From an uncultured Ectothiorhodospiraceae bacterium (GTDB lineage: Bacteria; Pseudomonadota; Gammaproteobacteria; UBA6429; Thiohalophilaceae): a stretch of DNA of 64,000 bases. The translations under genes were made by a program, and so were the position numbers. The stretch is from NCBI GenBank assembly GCA_947259575.1, contig CAMYMU010000046.1, positions 1-64,000 on the forward strand. The letters run 5' to 3'. Position 1 is the first letter of the stretch. Each line of letters begins with the position of its first letter. This document shows, piece after piece, positions 19,094 through 29,669 of the stretch. The notes below the pieces were generated by a model, which was given only the letters and a program-made list of their open reading frames with translations, ran no database searches and was not told the origin of the DNA.

Positions 19094-20410
19094 CTATCGG
19101 CTAGCTTCCCCGTCCACCAAAATACCTTGTTCGCCCTCACTCTTGCCGATAATAACCGCACCACAAGAATCACTAAATACATTCACCGCGGTACGGCACA
19201 TATCTAATACACGATCGACAACAATGACCATGGCAAGGCCTGCACTGGCAGTTGCTTCGTCCATACCCACAGCCTGTAGGATGATCATGATCGCCACCAA
19301 CGATGCGGCAGGGATACCCGCAACCCCAACCGAGGTCAACAAGGCCGTTAACACAATTAGAAATTGCTGAGTAAAGGTCAGGTCATAACCGAAGGCCTGG
19401 AAAATAAAGATCGCCACGACACATTCATACAGTGCCGTGCCATCCATATTAATAGTTGCACCTAATGGCAACACGAATGAACTCGTTCGATTAGAGACGC
19501 CGGCATTTTTTTCTACGCACTCAATCGTGAGAGGTAAAGTCGCCGACGATGACGCAGTTGAAAATGAGGTAAGCAATGCGGGTGCCATGGCCTTGTAATG
19601 CCTTAGCGGATTTACACGGGCTAAGAATTTGAGCATGACTGGCATAGTAATAAATAGATGGAAACCCAGCGCTAACAAAACAGCGATCGTAAATTTCGTT
19701 AGCGCCTCTACTATCTTAGCTATATCGTCTGACTCTTTATCCAGCCCAAGCACCACACTGGCTATCAAGCCAAAAATTCCAATCGGTGCAAACTTGATAA
19801 TAAATTCGGTAATTTTGAGCATTACCTCATAAGTACCTTGCCAGAAGTTATATTGTGACTCAGCGTAGGCCTCAGGAATTTTGGTAATAAAAAAGCCAAA
19901 TAAGATACTGAAAAAAATCAGTCCTAACATCTGTCCTTCGGATGCTGCTTTTACAATATTAGTTGGCACCATGCGCAGAAAGATGTCTGCAATACCACTG
20001 CTCTCTTTACCGGCGACCTTGTTTTTTGCTTCAGCAATCTGTTCTTCGCTAACTTTGATTACCTCACCAATCGGTTCGCCATCGACCACACCGGGTACGA
20101 TCGTATTGACCACAACTAAACCAATCAGGATCGCAAACAAGCTGGTGGTCATATAATAGAGGATAGTCTTTCCTCCCATACGACCCAGCCCCTGGGTACC
20201 ACCGATGCCGGCAATACCAGTAATAATTGAGGCCACAATTAGAGGAACAATGATCATCTTCAGGGCATTCATGAACATGCTGCCGAGAAAATCAAATGCC
20301 GAGAGAAGATGGATGCCGAGGAAGGTACTTTCTTTGTTAGTTAAATAGCCAATGAAAACGGCAAGCACGATAGCAATCAGGATTTGCCAGTGAAGTTTGA
20401 TTTTAGGCAT
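19094..20410 (-). CDS. dicarboxylate/amino-acid:cation symporter (DAACS family)
   Basis: A 438-residue inner-membrane symporter. Family hallmarks are the serine-rich hairpin SFSTASSSATLPLTIE (about 280-295) and the substrate/Na+ site GATINMDGTALYE (about 318-330). An additional loop of about 40 residues (VDGEPIGEVIKVSEEQIAEAK region, about 111-150) lies on one face. The substrate may be glutamate/aspartate or C4-dicarboxylates; the sequence alone does not decide. It is convergent with fabI and is not part of the block shared with Pseudomonas. Confidence 0.9.
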   Translation of the reverse strand: MPKIKLHWQILIAIVLAVFIGYLTNKESTFLGIHLLSAFDFLGSMFMNALKMIIVPLIVASIITGIAGIGGTQGLGRMGGKTILYYMTTSLFAILIGLVVVNTIVPGVVDGEPIGEVIKVSEEQIAEAKNKVAGKESSGIADIFLRMVPTNIVKAASEGQMLGLIFFSILFGFFITKIPEAYAESQYNFWQGTYEVMLKITEFIIKFAPIGIFGLIASVVLGLDKESDDIAKIVEALTKFTIAVLLALGFHLFITMPVMLKFLARVNPLRHYKAMAPALLTSFSTASSSATLPLTIECVEKNAGVSNRTSSFVLPLGATINMDGTALYECVVAIFIFQAFGYDLTFTQQFLIVLTALLTSVGVAGIPAASLVAIMIILQAVGMDEATASAGLAMVIVVDRVLDMCRTAVNVFSDSCGAVIIGKSEGEQGILVDGEASR

Positions 20411-20494
20411 GACGACAAATCCTTGTGTTATTCAGCGTTAAATCTACTGATGCATGTTTATATTTAAGTGAGGCGTACTGAGTGAATATTTAAT

Positions 20495-22420
20495 TTACAA
20501 ATCGCCTTCGTCTGTTTGCTGGTCGTTTAAATCAATATCACTTTTCGAACGCATATATTCCAGCACTGCATCGGTATCGGTGCGCCCTGCTGTCTGCGTC
20601 AACTGTGATTGCATCGAATCCAATACTGCCGGTTGTTCCTGAACAGGATTATCACGCACAGCACGGAAAACAATGACAACACCATCACCGTTTGTGGTGG
20701 TCATATTATGAAATGAGACCTTGCCTGACTCTGGTTTTTGCATTCTGAATAGTGCTTTTCGAACTTCAGGAGAGAGAGTTGCAGTTTTTTCATCAAATCG
20801 TGCTTCTCTGCCGACAAAACCTGGGGCATTCCATGAAACAGCATTGTTAGCGTTTGCAATCGCAGAAGGCTCCTTGCCCTCATTCAACTGCTGTAGTTGT
20901 TGCTCAGCCAGAATAGTAACCTGTTGTAACGCACGCTCCTGCTTTAAGCGACTTTCTGCTTGTGCTTTGACTTCTTCAAAGGTTTTCTGTTTGGCCGGCA
21001 CATGTTCTTTCACTCTTAACACGACCAGATGATCTTCACTTAGTTTAATAACATTACTGTTAAGTGAGTCAACCAGCACATCTTCACTGAAAGCCTCTTT
21101 CAATAATTCTGAGTTTCTAAAAATTTGACCGGCGCCCGCACGTGTTATGAATGGGCTAGTCTTGATGCTAATGCCTAATGCTTCTGCTGCTGGTTCTAAG
21201 GAATCCTGATATTGATAAGTTAAGTTTTCCAGCTCCGTCTGCCCTTCATAGAAAATACGCTCCGCCTTCGCTGTCTTGAGCGTATTCATAATTGCATTCT
21301 TTGCTTCAGCGTAAGGCTTGGTCACACTTTGTTTCTTGATCAGAATATGGCTAGCCTGACGCTGTTCACCATCGATATCCACAAGCTTGATGACATGATA
21401 ACCAAACGATGTCTTGATTGGTTGGCTCAACTGGCCTTTTTTCAAACTATAGACTGCATCTTCAAATGGCTTTTCCATTAAGCCTTTACCAAAATAGCCT
21501 AAGTCACCACCATTCGCGGCGGTACTGATATCCTGAGAGTATTCTTTTGCTAGCGTGTCAAACGACTCACCCTTCTTCAGACGCTTGATGATGTCCTTAA
21601 TTTTTTGCTCTGCGGCTGTAAAATCATCTTTAACAAAACTTGCCTTGTTGTCATCGTAATATTTATTGGCTTCGTCTTCATCAATCACCTGGCTATCTGC
21701 GAGTGCCTTAAAGCTTAGCTCCAGGTAATCAAGCTTTACTTGTTCCTGAGTCATAAACTCAGAGGCATGTTGATCAAACCAAGCTTTTACCTCTTCATCA
21801 CTGACGTTTATGGTTTTACTGACTTCAGCCAGGCTGATAGTAAGTACGCCCATGTCTCGTTGTTGGCGAGTCAAACGCTGAAACTCTTCCACTGATGATT
21901 TTAATTCAAAAGCAGAGTCACTAATGCCTGTAATGAACTGCTGATTAGACAAGCTAACGGCCTGCTCCATTGCATAGCCTTCTGCAGAATAGCCGTACTG
22001 TGCAACTAAATTGGCGAACTTCTTGTTGGAAAACTTACCATCATCATCAAGAAAAGCCGGAATCTGCTCCAGGGATCGTTGAGCCTGAGCTGCGCTATTA
22101 CGAATACCTGCCTCATGTGCAAGTTGTGTTACTAATTCTGACTCGACTAAGCCATTAATGACGGAGGTCCGTAAAAGTTTTTCATCAAAAAATCGTGCAA
22201 AGTTTTCGCCAAGTTGTTGTTGGAGCTGAGCTTGTCGATTGTTATATGCAATGGAGTACTGTCGATTAGTAATTTCGACGTCATTAACTTTAGCAGCGTA
22301 GCGTTTAACACCACTGCCAAGGTAGGAACTCAGAATAAATGATGACAGACCAAGGATAACGAAACCGACGATTATCCAGATGATCACCCCTTGTGCATTG
22401 TCACGAATGATTTGTAGCAT
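20495..22420 (-). CDS. ppiD: periplasmic folding chaperone with PpiC domain, PpiD
   Basis: About 641 residues from the ATG at 22420 (MLQIIRDNAQGVIIW). The longer frame to 22477 adds 19 residues that run into AT-rich leader sequence. One N-terminal helix (residues 11-33) anchors the protein in the inner membrane, a SurA_N-like region follows, and a parvulin domain lies at about 265-360 (HILIKK, GGDLGYFGKG, SFGYHVIKL). PpiD assists newly translocated outer-membrane proteins at the Sec translocon. It is placed downstream of hupB and two tRNAs, as in Pseudomonas and E. coli. Confidence 0.93.
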   Translation of the reverse strand: MLQIIRDNAQGVIIWIIVGFVILGLSSFILSSYLGSGVKRYAAKVNDVEITNRQYSIAYNNRQAQLQQQLGENFARFFDEKLLRTSVINGLVESELVTQLAHEAGIRNSAAQAQRSLEQIPAFLDDDGKFSNKKFANLVAQYGYSAEGYAMEQAVSLSNQQFITGISDSAFELKSSVEEFQRLTRQQRDMGVLTISLAEVSKTINVSDEEVKAWFDQHASEFMTQEQVKLDYLELSFKALADSQVIDEDEANKYYDDNKASFVKDDFTAAEQKIKDIIKRLKKGESFDTLAKEYSQDISTAANGGDLGYFGKGLMEKPFEDAVYSLKKGQLSQPIKTSFGYHVIKLVDIDGEQRQASHILIKKQSVTKPYAEAKNAIMNTLKTAKAERIFYEGQTELENLTYQYQDSLEPAAEALGISIKTSPFITRAGAGQIFRNSELLKEAFSEDVLVDSLNSNVIKLSEDHLVVLRVKEHVPAKQKTFEEVKAQAESRLKQERALQQVTILAEQQLQQLNEGKEPSAIANANNAVSWNAPGFVGREARFDEKTATLSPEVRKALFRMQKPESGKVSFHNMTTTNGDGVVIVFRAVRDNPVQEQPAVLDSMQSQLTQTAGRTDTDAVLEYMRSKSDIDLNDQQTDEGDL

Positions 22421-22477
22421 GTGGCTATTATACTTAAATTTATATTTAAATTCGGCTAATAATTTCTTGCCAGGCAA

Positions 22478-22509
22478 ATAAAAAAGGCACAGTTTTTACG
22501 CCGCACCTT
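22478..22509 (-). terminator. intrinsic terminator after tRNA-Asp
   Basis: Seven-base-pair stem with GU pairs (arms 22503-22509 and 22484-22490 on the minus strand reading AAGGTGC and GTGCCTT), followed by a run of T (22478-22485). It lies 22 nt behind the CCA end of tRNA-Asp and before ppiD, so it would end the hupB/tRNA transcript. Confidence 0.6.
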
Positions 22510-22530
22510 CTTCATTGACACAATTAAAAT

Positions 22531-22607
22531 TGGCGGACCGGACGGGACTCGAACCCGCGACCTCCGGCGTGACAGGCCGGCATTCTAACCAGCTGAACTA
22601 CCGGTCC
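22531..22607 (-). tRNA. tRNA-Asp (anticodon GTC)
   Basis: A 77-nt cloverleaf on the minus strand with CCA encoded. Acceptor GGACCGG pairs with CCGGTCC, the anticodon loop reads CTGTCAC, and the T loop is GGTTCGAGTCC. It follows tRNA-Val on the same strand, as in related genomes. Confidence 0.97.
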
Positions 22608-22695
22608 ATCCGATATACTTCGAACCAACTAATACTATGAACAGCAGTTATAGCTGTTGGGGATGCGTCACAACACCCCAACCACTCATAGAAAT

Positions 22696-22771
22696 TGGTG
22701 GGTGGTGCAGGGATCGAACCTGCGACCCTCGCCTTGTAAGGGCGATGCTCTCCCAGCTGAGCTAACCACCC
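22696..22771 (-). tRNA. tRNA-Val (anticodon TAC)
   Basis: A 76-nt cloverleaf on the minus strand with encoded CCA. Acceptor GGGTGGT pairs with ACCACCC, the anticodon loop contains CTTACAA and the D arm is AGCTCAGCTGGGAGAGC. It begins 15 nt behind the hupB stop and is probably cotranscribed with it. Confidence 0.97.
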
Positions 22772-22786
22772 CAGTTCGAAGGCGCG

Positions 22787-23059
22787 CTAGTTTACGGCAT
22801 CCTTAAGCGCTTTGCCAGCCTTAAACGCAGGATTATTTGATGCAGGAATGTTGATTGTTTCGCCAGTACGAGGGTTGCGACCTTGACGGGCTGCACGTGG
22901 ACGAACCTGAAATGTCCCAAAACCTACTAAGGTCACCTGATCACCATTTTTCAATGTGTTAGTGATGGAATCAATGAAAGTATCAACGGCACGTGTCGCA
23001 GCAGCTTTTGAAATATCAGCACCTTCAGCAACAGCATCTATAAGTTCGGCTTTATTCAC
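22787..23059 (-). CDS. hupB: DNA-binding protein HU, beta type
   Basis: A 90-residue nucleoid protein that bends DNA as a dimer. The beta-arm signature [22 protein letters not shown] is close to the family pattern and the length is standard. The start codon is GTG (23057-23059), with a GGGGAG ribosome site about 8 nt upstream; no ATG start fits. It lies between lon and two tRNA genes, the classical lon-hupB order. Confidence 0.96.
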   Translation of the reverse strand: MNKAELIDAVAEGADISKAAATRAVDTFIDSITNTLKNGDQVTLVGFGTFQVRPRAARQGRNPRTGETINIPASNNPAFKAGKALKDAVN

Positions 23060-23089
23060 GAGGAACTCCCCTTTTTTATGTGTATTGTG

Positions 23090-23121
23090 AGAAAAAATGC
23101 CGCTCCCTTTTTAGGAGCGGC
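23090..23121 (-). terminator. intrinsic terminator after lon
   Basis: Perfect 8-bp stem GCCGCTCC/GGAGCGGC (23099-23106 and 23114-23121) with a 7-nt loop. On the minus strand it is followed by ATTTTTT (23091-23097). It sits 90 nt behind the lon stop and upstream of hupB, so hupB should have its own promoter or depend on read-through. Confidence 0.85.
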
Positions 23122-23210
23122 TTGTTTTATTAGATTTGCTTAAACTTATACCAACCGACTAAATTGAGGTCAAGCGTGTCTGTTGGCATTTGAGATAAAA
23201 AATAGATTGA

Positions 23211-25628
23211 CTAATGGGTTCGTATCGTTCCTTGGTCAGAATCCTTCTCCTTGCTCTCCTTCTCGACGACCGGTGCTTTTTCAGATTCCTCAATCGCTTC
23301 CGGCATTCTGGTCAGGGCAACCTCGAGAACTTCATCAATCCATTTTACAGGTCGAATATCGAGGTCTTCTTTTACGTTGTCGGGCATATCTGCCAAATCA
23401 CGGCGGTTTTCATCCGGTATCAGAACTGTTTTGATGCCTCCACGGCGGGCGGCAAGCAGTTTTTCCTTCAGGCCACCAATTGGCAGAACCTCACCACGTA
23501 GGGTTATTTCACCGGTCATGGCCACATCAGCACGTACAGGAATGCCCGTCAGCACCGATACCAGAGCGGTACACATCGCGCCACCCGCGCTTGGGCCATC
23601 TTTTGGAATGGCTCCTTCAGGAACGTGGACGTGGATATCATTCTTCTCAAACACCTCTGGGTTAATTCCCAGAACAGCTGAGCGACTACGTACCACGGTC
23701 ATCGCCGCCTGAATTGATTCTTTCATCACGTCGCCAAGCTGACCGGTCACGCTATGTTTGCCTTTACCCGGCATAACTGCGGTTTCAATTGTTAACAGGT
23801 CACCACCGACTTCTGTCCAGGCCAGGCCTGTTACCTGACCAACCTGATCGTTTTCATCGGCCAGACCAAAGCGGAAGCGTTTAACACCAAGATATTTTTC
23901 CAGGTCTTCGGAAGTGACAACCGTTGTGCCTTCTTTCGGATGCAACAGAACTTCCTTGACCACCTTGCGGCAGATCTTTGCTATCTCACGCTCAAGGTTA
24001 CGGACACCGGCTTCGCGTGTGTAATAGCGAATGATGTCGCGAATGACTTCTTCTTTGATCTCGATTTCGTCATCCTTCAAGCCATTGTTCTTTTTCTGTT
24101 TATCGACCAGATATCTTTGGGCAATATTTACTTTCTCGTCTTCGGTATAACCCGATAAACGAATGACTTCCATACGATCCAACAACGGACCCGGGATATT
24201 CATAGTATTCGATGTCGCAACGAACATGACCTCTGATAAGTCATAGTCCACTTCCATATAATGATCGTTGAAAGTGTGGTTCTGCTCAGGGTCAAGTACT
24301 TCTAATAAAGCAGATGCTGGGTCACCACGAAAATCCATCGCCATCTTGTCAATTTCATCGAGCAGGAATAAGGGATTGCGTGTGCCAACCTTGGTCAGGT
24401 TCTGGATAATTTTACCAGGCATTGAACCGATGTAGGTACGACGGTGACCGCGAATTTCTGCTTCATCACGCACGCCACCTAATGCCATACGCATAAACTT
24501 ACGATTGGTTGCGCGCGCAATAGATTGTCCTAACGATGTCTTACCAACACCAGGAGGCCCGACTAAACATAAGATCGGCCCTTTCATTTTTTTCATGCGT
24601 GTTTGAACTGCAAGATATTCAAGAATGCGTTCTTTCACTTTTTCCAGACCATAGTGATCGGCTTCCAGAACTTCTTCGGCCTTAGCAATGTCATGACGCA
24701 CCTTGGTACGTTTTTTCCAGGGCACACCAACAATCCAGTCTAGATAATTACGCACAACCGTCGCTTCTGCGGACATGGGCGACATCATCTTCAGTTTTTG
24801 TAATTCACTGTTGGCCTTGGTCTTCGCCTCTTTAGACATGCCTGCCTTTTCAATCTTATTTTCGAGTTCTTCAAGCTCGTTAGGCACATCGTCCATTTCG
24901 CCCAGTTCTTTTTGAATGGCTTTCATTTGCTCATTCAAATAATACTCACGCTGGCTTTTTTCCATTTGTCGTTTTACACGACCACGGATTCGTTTCTCTA
25001 CTTGTAGCAGATCGATTTCGGATTCCATCATCGCCATCATGTGCTCGAAACGCTCACGTAAATTTTCGATCTCGAGAATTTTTTGCTTCTCATCGATTTT
25101 TAAAGACATGTGTGCAGCAATTGTATCAACCAAGCGACTTGGATCATCGATACTAGAGAGCGAGGTAAGAATCTCGGGAGGAACTTTCTTGTTTAATTTT
25201 ACGTATTGATCAAACTGTGTAACCAATGAGCGAACCAGTACTTCGCCTTCGCGCTCATCCGTCTCTTCTTCATCAATCGCTACTGTCTGTGCATTAAAGT
25301 ATTCATCGTTCGCAACAAAATGAACAATGCGTGCACGTTTAACACCTTCAACTAAAACTTTAACGGTGCCATCTGGGAGTTTGAGTAACTGCAGAATGGT
25401 AGAAACCGTGCCGATGTCATAAACATCTTCCGGATTAGGATCGTCTTCAGCGGCGCTCTTTTGAGCGACCAGCAATATCTGCTTATCCTTCTCCATTGCC
25501 GACTCAAGTGCCTGAATCGATTTATCACGTCCCACAAACAAAGGGATGACCATGTGTGGATAAACCACGACATCTCTTAAAGGTAAGACGGGAATGGTAA
25601 TGAGTTGTTCATCAATGACGTTTGACAT
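23211..25628 (-). CDS. lon: ATP-dependent protease La
   Basis: An 805-residue AAA+ serine protease that degrades misfolded and regulatory proteins. An N-terminal substrate domain (about 1-200) and a coiled-coil segment (about 200-260) are followed by the AAA+ module, with Walker [10 protein letters not shown] at about 355, and the protease domain. The catalytic Ser lies in [10 protein letters not shown] (about 679) and the Lys in [14 protein letters not shown] (about 722). The C-terminus has an acidic/lysine-rich tail ([13 protein letters not shown]). It lies downstream of clpX as in most gammaproteobacteria. Confidence 0.97.
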   Translation of the reverse strand: MSNVIDEQLITIPVLPLRDVVVYPHMVIPLFVGRDKSIQALESAMEKDKQILLVAQKSAAEDDPNPEDVYDIGTVSTILQLLKLPDGTVKVLVEGVKRARIVHFVANDEYFNAQTVAIDEEETDEREGEVLVRSLVTQFDQYVKLNKKVPPEILTSLSSIDDPSRLVDTIAAHMSLKIDEKQKILEIENLRERFEHMMAMMESEIDLLQVEKRIRGRVKRQMEKSQREYYLNEQMKAIQKELGEMDDVPNELEELENKIEKAGMSKEAKTKANSELQKLKMMSPMSAEATVVRNYLDWIVGVPWKKRTKVRHDIAKAEEVLEADHYGLEKVKERILEYLAVQTRMKKMKGPILCLVGPPGVGKTSLGQSIARATNRKFMRMALGGVRDEAEIRGHRRTYIGSMPGKIIQNLTKVGTRNPLFLLDEIDKMAMDFRGDPASALLEVLDPEQNHTFNDHYMEVDYDLSEVMFVATSNTMNIPGPLLDRMEVIRLSGYTEDEKVNIAQRYLVDKQKKNNGLKDDEIEIKEEVIRDIIRYYTREAGVRNLEREIAKICRKVVKEVLLHPKEGTTVVTSEDLEKYLGVKRFRFGLADENDQVGQVTGLAWTEVGGDLLTIETAVMPGKGKHSVTGQLGDVMKESIQAAMTVVRSRSAVLGINPEVFEKNDIHVHVPEGAIPKDGPSAGGAMCTALVSVLTGIPVRADVAMTGEITLRGEVLPIGGLKEKLLAARRGGIKTVLIPDENRRDLADMPDNVKEDLDIRPVKWIDEVLEVALTRMPEAIEESEKAPVVEKESKEKDSDQGTIRTH

Positions 25629-25664
25629 ATTTGGTTCTCTAGTGGTTTCTGTATCTAATTAGCT

Positions 25665-25693
25665 ATATGCAGCCAAATAGATGCATTTTCAAT
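25665..25693 (-). promoter_or_regulatory. candidate heat-shock (sigma-32-type) promoter of lon
   Basis: On the minus strand, ATTGAAA (25687-25693) and CTGCATAT (25665-25672) are separated by 14 nt. This resembles the sigma-32 consensus CTTGAAA / CCCCATNT with one and two differences. It lies 37 nt ahead of the lon start, and lon is a heat-shock gene in E. coli. Found by eye; other matches could occur by chance. Confidence 0.4.
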
Positions 25694-25769
25694 ACCAGGT
25701 GGTGAGCTTTTTTAGTTCACCTTAAGACTATGAGGGAATATGCCTGATCGCCAGTTGATTGCGCTGTGC

Positions 25770-27050
25770 TTAACGCTCGTCAGAGGCAGCAATTTGATCC
25801 GAACCCTCGTAGATCAATATGGGTTTACCCTCTGCATTGATTACAGAATCATCAATCACAACCTTCTCCAGGTTTTCAATTGAAGGTAAATCATACATAG
25901 TATCGAGCAAAACGTGTTCAAGAATCGAACGAAGACCACGTGCACCGGTTTTACGTTCCATTGCCTTTAGTGCAACTGCAGCTAAAGCATCTTCACGGAA
26001 TTCCAGCTCACATCCTTCCATCTCGAACAGTTTCTGATATTGCTTGGTCAGCGCATTTTTGGGTTCGGTGAGAATCTGAACCAAAGCATGTTCGTCGAGT
26101 TCACTCAATGTCGCAACAACGGGTAAACGACCGACAAATTCAGGGATCAGCCCGTATTTGATTAAATCTTCAGGCTCTACAGTATGCAGCACATCGCTGA
26201 TACTCTTCTGGTTATCTTTGCTCTTCACTTCAGCAGAGAAGCCAATGCCACCCTTCTCTGAACGATCGCGAATAATTTTATCCAGGCCAGCAAAGGCACC
26301 ACCACAGATGAACAGAATATTTCCTGTATCGACTTGCAGGAATTCTTGCTGAGGGTGTTTACGTCCACCTTGTGGCGGAACAGAGGCAACCGTGCCTTCG
26401 ATTAACTTCAATAATGCCTGTTGTACGCCTTCACCTGAGACGTCACGAGTAATCGATGGGTTATCTGACTTACGAGAGATCTTGTCGATTTCATCGATGT
26501 AAACAATACCGGTCTGTGCCTTCTCGACATCGTAATCGCACTTTTGCAGAAGCTTCTGGATGATGTTCTCTACATCCTCACCCACATAACCAGCTTCAGT
26601 TAGGGTTGTCGCATCTGCGATAGTAAATGGAACATTCAGCAAGCGTGCTAATGTCTCAGCCAGCAGGGTTTTACCACTACCCGTTGGACCAATGAGTAAG
26701 ATGTTGGATTTTGCTAATTCAACATCATCTTTACGCTGACCAGTTTCAAGTCGTTTGTAGTGGTTATAAACGGCAACAGACAACACCTTCTTGGCGCGCT
26801 CTTGACCGATTACATATTCGTCCAGGATCTCATCAATCTCATGGGGAGTTGGTAGCTTTTTACCACCAACAGATGATGCCTGTTCTTGAACTTCTTCACG
26901 GATAATATCGTTACAGAGTTCGACACATTCATCGCAAATGAACACAGAAGGACCTGCAATTAGTTTGCGTACCTCGTGCTGACTCTTGCCACAGAAGGAA
27001 CAGTACAGCAGTTTGCCGTTTTCGCCCGAACTGTTCTTATCGTCACTCAT
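25770..27050 (-). CDS. clpX: ClpXP protease ATPase subunit ClpX
   Basis: A 426-residue AAA+ unfoldase that feeds tagged proteins to ClpP. The N-terminal zinc-binding domain has four cysteines (CSFCGKS...CDECVELC, about residues 17-45). Walker A is GPTGSGKT (about 120), Walker B VYIDEIDK, and the pore/RKH region is present. An IGF-type loop ([10 protein letters not shown], about 275) contacts ClpP. It is 168 nt downstream of clpP; a CTTGAAA box in that gap hints at a separate heat-shock promoter, although no good -10 follows. Confidence 0.97.
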   Translation of the reverse strand: MSDDKNSSGENGKLLYCSFCGKSQHEVRKLIAGPSVFICDECVELCNDIIREEVQEQASSVGGKKLPTPHEIDEILDEYVIGQERAKKVLSVAVYNHYKRLETGQRKDDVELAKSNILLIGPTGSGKTLLAETLARLLNVPFTIADATTLTEAGYVGEDVENIIQKLLQKCDYDVEKAQTGIVYIDEIDKISRKSDNPSITRDVSGEGVQQALLKLIEGTVASVPPQGGRKHPQQEFLQVDTGNILFICGGAFAGLDKIIRDRSEKGGIGFSAEVKSKDNQKSISDVLHTVEPEDLIKYGLIPEFVGRLPVVATLSELDEHALVQILTEPKNALTKQYQKLFEMEGCELEFREDALAAVALKAMERKTGARGLRSILEHVLLDTMYDLPSIENLEKVVIDDSVINAEGKPILIYEGSDQIAASDER

Positions 27051-27218
27051 TTGCTACTACCCCTATTCATCATATCTGTAATCGTGATTTCATACACAGA
27101 CTATAGACAATGCATGCAAATCATCGTTTTTTCAAGCCCTTATATGTAAGGACTTTTGCCTGAATCTCACAGTAACCATACACCAAATCCCCATACCTGG
27201 CCTGTGGATTAGGTCTCT

Positions 27219-27863
27219 TTATTCGCTATCTTCAGGCGCTCTCTTATCCAGTTTCTGGTCAACCAGACCATATTCAACCGATTCGTCCGCACTCATGAAA
27301 AAGTCGCGATCGGTGTCCTTGGTGATGGTCTCCAAAGGCTGCCCTGTGTGTTTGGCAAGAATCGCGTTTAAACGTTCCCTGGTACTCAAAATCTCTTTGG
27401 CATGAATCTCGATATCCGATGCCTGGCCCTGGAAACCCCCCAGTGGCTGGTGAATCATAGTCCGCGAATGTGGCAGGCAAAAACGCTTGCCGTTTGCGCC
27501 TGCAGTCAGCAGTACCGCGCCCATACTAGCCGCCAGCCCAGTACACATGGTGCTCACGTCTGGTTTGATAAACTGCATCGTGTCGTAAATAGACATACCC
27601 GCCGTGACCGATCCGCCTGGCGAATTAATGTACAAATGTATATCTTTGTCCGGATTCTCAGATTCAAGAAACAACAATTGGGCGACAATCAGATTGGCCA
27701 TGTGATCTTCGATCGGTCCAACGATGAAAATGACACGCTCTTTTAAGAGACGTGAGTAGATATCGTAGGAACGCTCACCACGCGCAGTCTGCTCGACGAC
27801 GATGGGAACCAGTTGATTACTTATATTGCCTTGCCATTCCATGTTATGAATTCTATCGGTCAC
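27219..27863 (-). CDS. clpP: ATP-dependent Clp protease proteolytic subunit
   Basis: A 214-residue serine peptidase that forms the 14-mer chamber used by ClpX. The catalytic triad is visible: Ser in GLAASMGAV (about 111), His in [11 protein letters not shown] (about 136) and Asp in [10 protein letters not shown] (about 185). The length and the short N-terminal propeptide match E. coli ClpP. It is followed by clpX and preceded by tig. Confidence 0.97.
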   Translation of the reverse strand: MTDRIHNMEWQGNISNQLVPIVVEQTARGERSYDIYSRLLKERVIFIVGPIEDHMANLIVAQLLFLESENPDKDIHLYINSPGGSVTAGMSIYDTMQFIKPDVSTMCTGLAASMGAVLLTAGANGKRFCLPHSRTMIHQPLGGFQGQASDIEIHAKEILSTRERLNAILAKHTGQPLETITKDTDRDFFMSADESVEYGLVDQKLDKRAPEDSE

Positions 27864-27907
27864 GTGCTCACTTCCTTTAAGAGGTAATTAATAAGGGTAA
27901 TTCAAGC

Positions 27908-29218
27908 TTATTTTTGGCTGTTTGGATACATAATCTCATTAAAAGTCATGGGCTTATCAGTTAATTTCGCCTGTGAAAGTATCCAATTGACCACTTGTTC
28001 TTCAATCACGAGTGATTCAACTTCAGCCAACCGTTGCTTGTCGCTGTAATAGTACTGAACAACTTGCTCTGATTGTTCATAAGGTTCAGCAATGGCCTCA
28101 ACCTTTTGTTTTACAGAAGCTTCATCGGCCTTTAGCCCTTGTTGCTTAACTATTTCAGCCATAATCAAGCCCAATGAGACGCGTCGCTTGGCCTCGCCTT
28201 CAAACATCTCTGGAGATAATTTCGTCTGCTCCGGCGGCATGCCTTGCTGGCGCATATTGTTAATCATTTGCTCTGTCAGAGCCTGAGCTTCGTTTTGAGT
28301 CAGTGCCTTAGGAATTTCTACTTCATGCGCCTCGAGTAAGGCGTCCATAACCGCCTTTTTAGTCTGGCTTTCTAGCGCATTTTCCAGTTCACGCTGCATG
28401 TTGCTGCGAATCTCTTCCCGGAATGCATCCATATCGCCGCCTTCAATACCCATTTTCTTTGCTAATTCAGCATCGACTGGGGGCAGAACGGGCTCTTCGA
28501 CTTTCTTTAACGTCACCGCAAATTTAACGGGTTTGCCGGCCAGTTCTTTTTGATGATAGTTTTCAGGGAAGGTTAGCTCGAGTGTCTTTTCGTCGCCGAC
28601 CTTTAAATCAACCAGGCCGTCTTCAAAACCGGCAATCAGCTGGCCTTTTCCAATTTCAACGGCCATATCCGTGCCTGAGCCGCCTTCGAAGACTTCACCA
28701 TCAATCGTTCCTACGAAATCGACATAAGCTTTATCACCCTGCTTAACGGCTCTATCGACTGGCTCCCACGTGATATGTTGTTTCTGGATGGTTTCAAGCA
28801 TGTGCTCGAGGTCTTCGTCAGTAATTTCACAGACTGGCTTCTCGATGCTAACGGCGCTCAAATCGCTAATAACCACCTCAGGGTAGACTTCGAAAGTAGC
28901 GGTATATTCCAGGCCTTCACCTGGCTTCTTCTGTTTTGGCTCAAAATCAGGCATACCGGCTGGCTTTAATTCTTCTTGTGCAATTGCCTCATAGAAGCTG
29001 GACTGCAGCACATCATTTAGGACTTCTTCACGGGCCTGCATACCAAAATGCTGTTTGACCACTTTAAGAGGTACCTTGCCGGCACGGAATCCTTTTAGTT
29101 TTACCGTCTTACTCAGGCTTTGAAGCTTCTGCTGTACGGCTTCACTGATTTTATCTTCTTCCACTGAGACGGTAATACGTCGCTCAATGGCATTGGGCGA
29201 CTCTACGGAAACTTGCAT
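27908..29218 (-). CDS. tig: trigger factor
   Basis: A ribosome-associated chaperone and prolyl isomerase of 436 residues. The start is the ATG at 29218 (MQVSVESPNAIERR) behind AGGA; the upstream in-frame TTG at 29224 is unlikely. The ribosome-binding signature GFRAGKVPLKVVKQHFG lies at about 43-59. The FKBP-type domain (about 160-240) contains GDKAYVDFVGTIDGE, and the helical C-terminal chaperone domain follows. It begins 50 nt behind the 3-prime end of tRNA-Leu and precedes clpP, so tRNA and protein genes may share a transcript. Confidence 0.96.
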   Translation of the reverse strand: MQVSVESPNAIERRITVSVEEDKISEAVQQKLQSLSKTVKLKGFRAGKVPLKVVKQHFGMQAREEVLNDVLQSSFYEAIAQEELKPAGMPDFEPKQKKPGEGLEYTATFEVYPEVVISDLSAVSIEKPVCEITDEDLEHMLETIQKQHITWEPVDRAVKQGDKAYVDFVGTIDGEVFEGGSGTDMAVEIGKGQLIAGFEDGLVDLKVGDEKTLELTFPENYHQKELAGKPVKFAVTLKKVEEPVLPPVDAELAKKMGIEGGDMDAFREEIRSNMQRELENALESQTKKAVMDALLEAHEVEIPKALTQNEAQALTEQMINNMRQQGMPPEQTKLSPEMFEGEAKRRVSLGLIMAEIVKQQGLKADEASVKQKVEAIAEPYEQSEQVVQYYYSDKQRLAEVESLVIEEQVVNWILSQAKLTDKPMTFNEIMYPNSQK

Positions 29219-29267
29219 GTCCAATCCTCATGTAACATATTGTTTATTAATGGAATACTACTAAATA

Positions 29268-29352
29268 TGGTGCGGATGGAGAGACTCGAACTCTCACGCC
29301 TCGCGGCACCAGAACCTAAATCTGGCGTGTATACCAATTTCACCACATCCGC
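29268..29352 (-). tRNA. tRNA-Leu (anticodon TAG)
   Basis: An 85-nt class II tRNA on the minus strand with a long variable arm and encoded CCA. Acceptor GCGGATG pairs with CATCCGC, and the anticodon loop reads TTTAGGT. It lies between the tRNA-His region and tig. Unlike tRNA-His and tRNA-Arg, it has no truncated copy of its 3-prime end downstream. Confidence 0.96.
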
Positions 29353-29468
29353 AAAAGACGGGGATTATACCGATGTTCGCTCTATCGATATACCCCATTT
29401 AGACTGAATACAAACCCATGCCTTAGAAGCACTTACTGAAATCTAATGACTGGGTTTGGGAAAGAAAA

Positions 29469-29490
29469 TGGGGTGGCTGAAGGGACTTGA
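29469..29490 (-). repeat. truncated copy of the tRNA-His 3-prime end
   Basis: These 22 bases are identical to the last 22 bases of tRNA-His (29670-29691 region), including the CCA end and part of the T arm, and then the match stops. The flanking GGAAAGAA is also shared two bases away, so the similarity spans about 32 nt. The remnant lies 179 nt downstream of the intact tRNA on the transcribed strand. It cannot form a tRNA. Confidence 0.85.
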
Positions 29491-29661
29491 CCGTTTACTG
29501 GAAGTAAACGGGGCCGCGTTCTTGGCGGCTCACCGTTTTGTAGGCAACAAAACGGGACAGCTTTGCTGCCGCGAAGCGGTGAGCCACAGGACGTGGCGAA
29601 TCAACCCTTGGGTGAAAGTCCCTGCTCGATTCAAATTTGGCGCACTGAAACACCGAGCAGG
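29491..29661. repeat. hairpin-rich spacer downstream of tRNA-His
   Basis: The spacer is made of consecutive inverted repeats: a 9-bp stem with 3-nt loop at 29491-29511; a 9-bp outer stem (29527-29535/29577-29585) enclosing or competing with a 9-bp stem (29533-29541/29547-29555), a CAGC-TTT-GCTG hairpin and a CCGC-GAA-GCGG hairpin; and an 8-bp stem CCTGCTCG/CGAGCAGG (29621-29628/29654-29661). No protein gene is credible here. Confidence 0.75.
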
Positions 29662-29669
29662 AAAGAAGT

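Noticed and set aside
25698-25722. Hairpin GGTGAAC/GCTCACC behind clpX as a terminator
   Set aside because: A 7-bp stem is present, but no T-run follows on the minus strand; it also lies just ahead of the candidate lon promoter.
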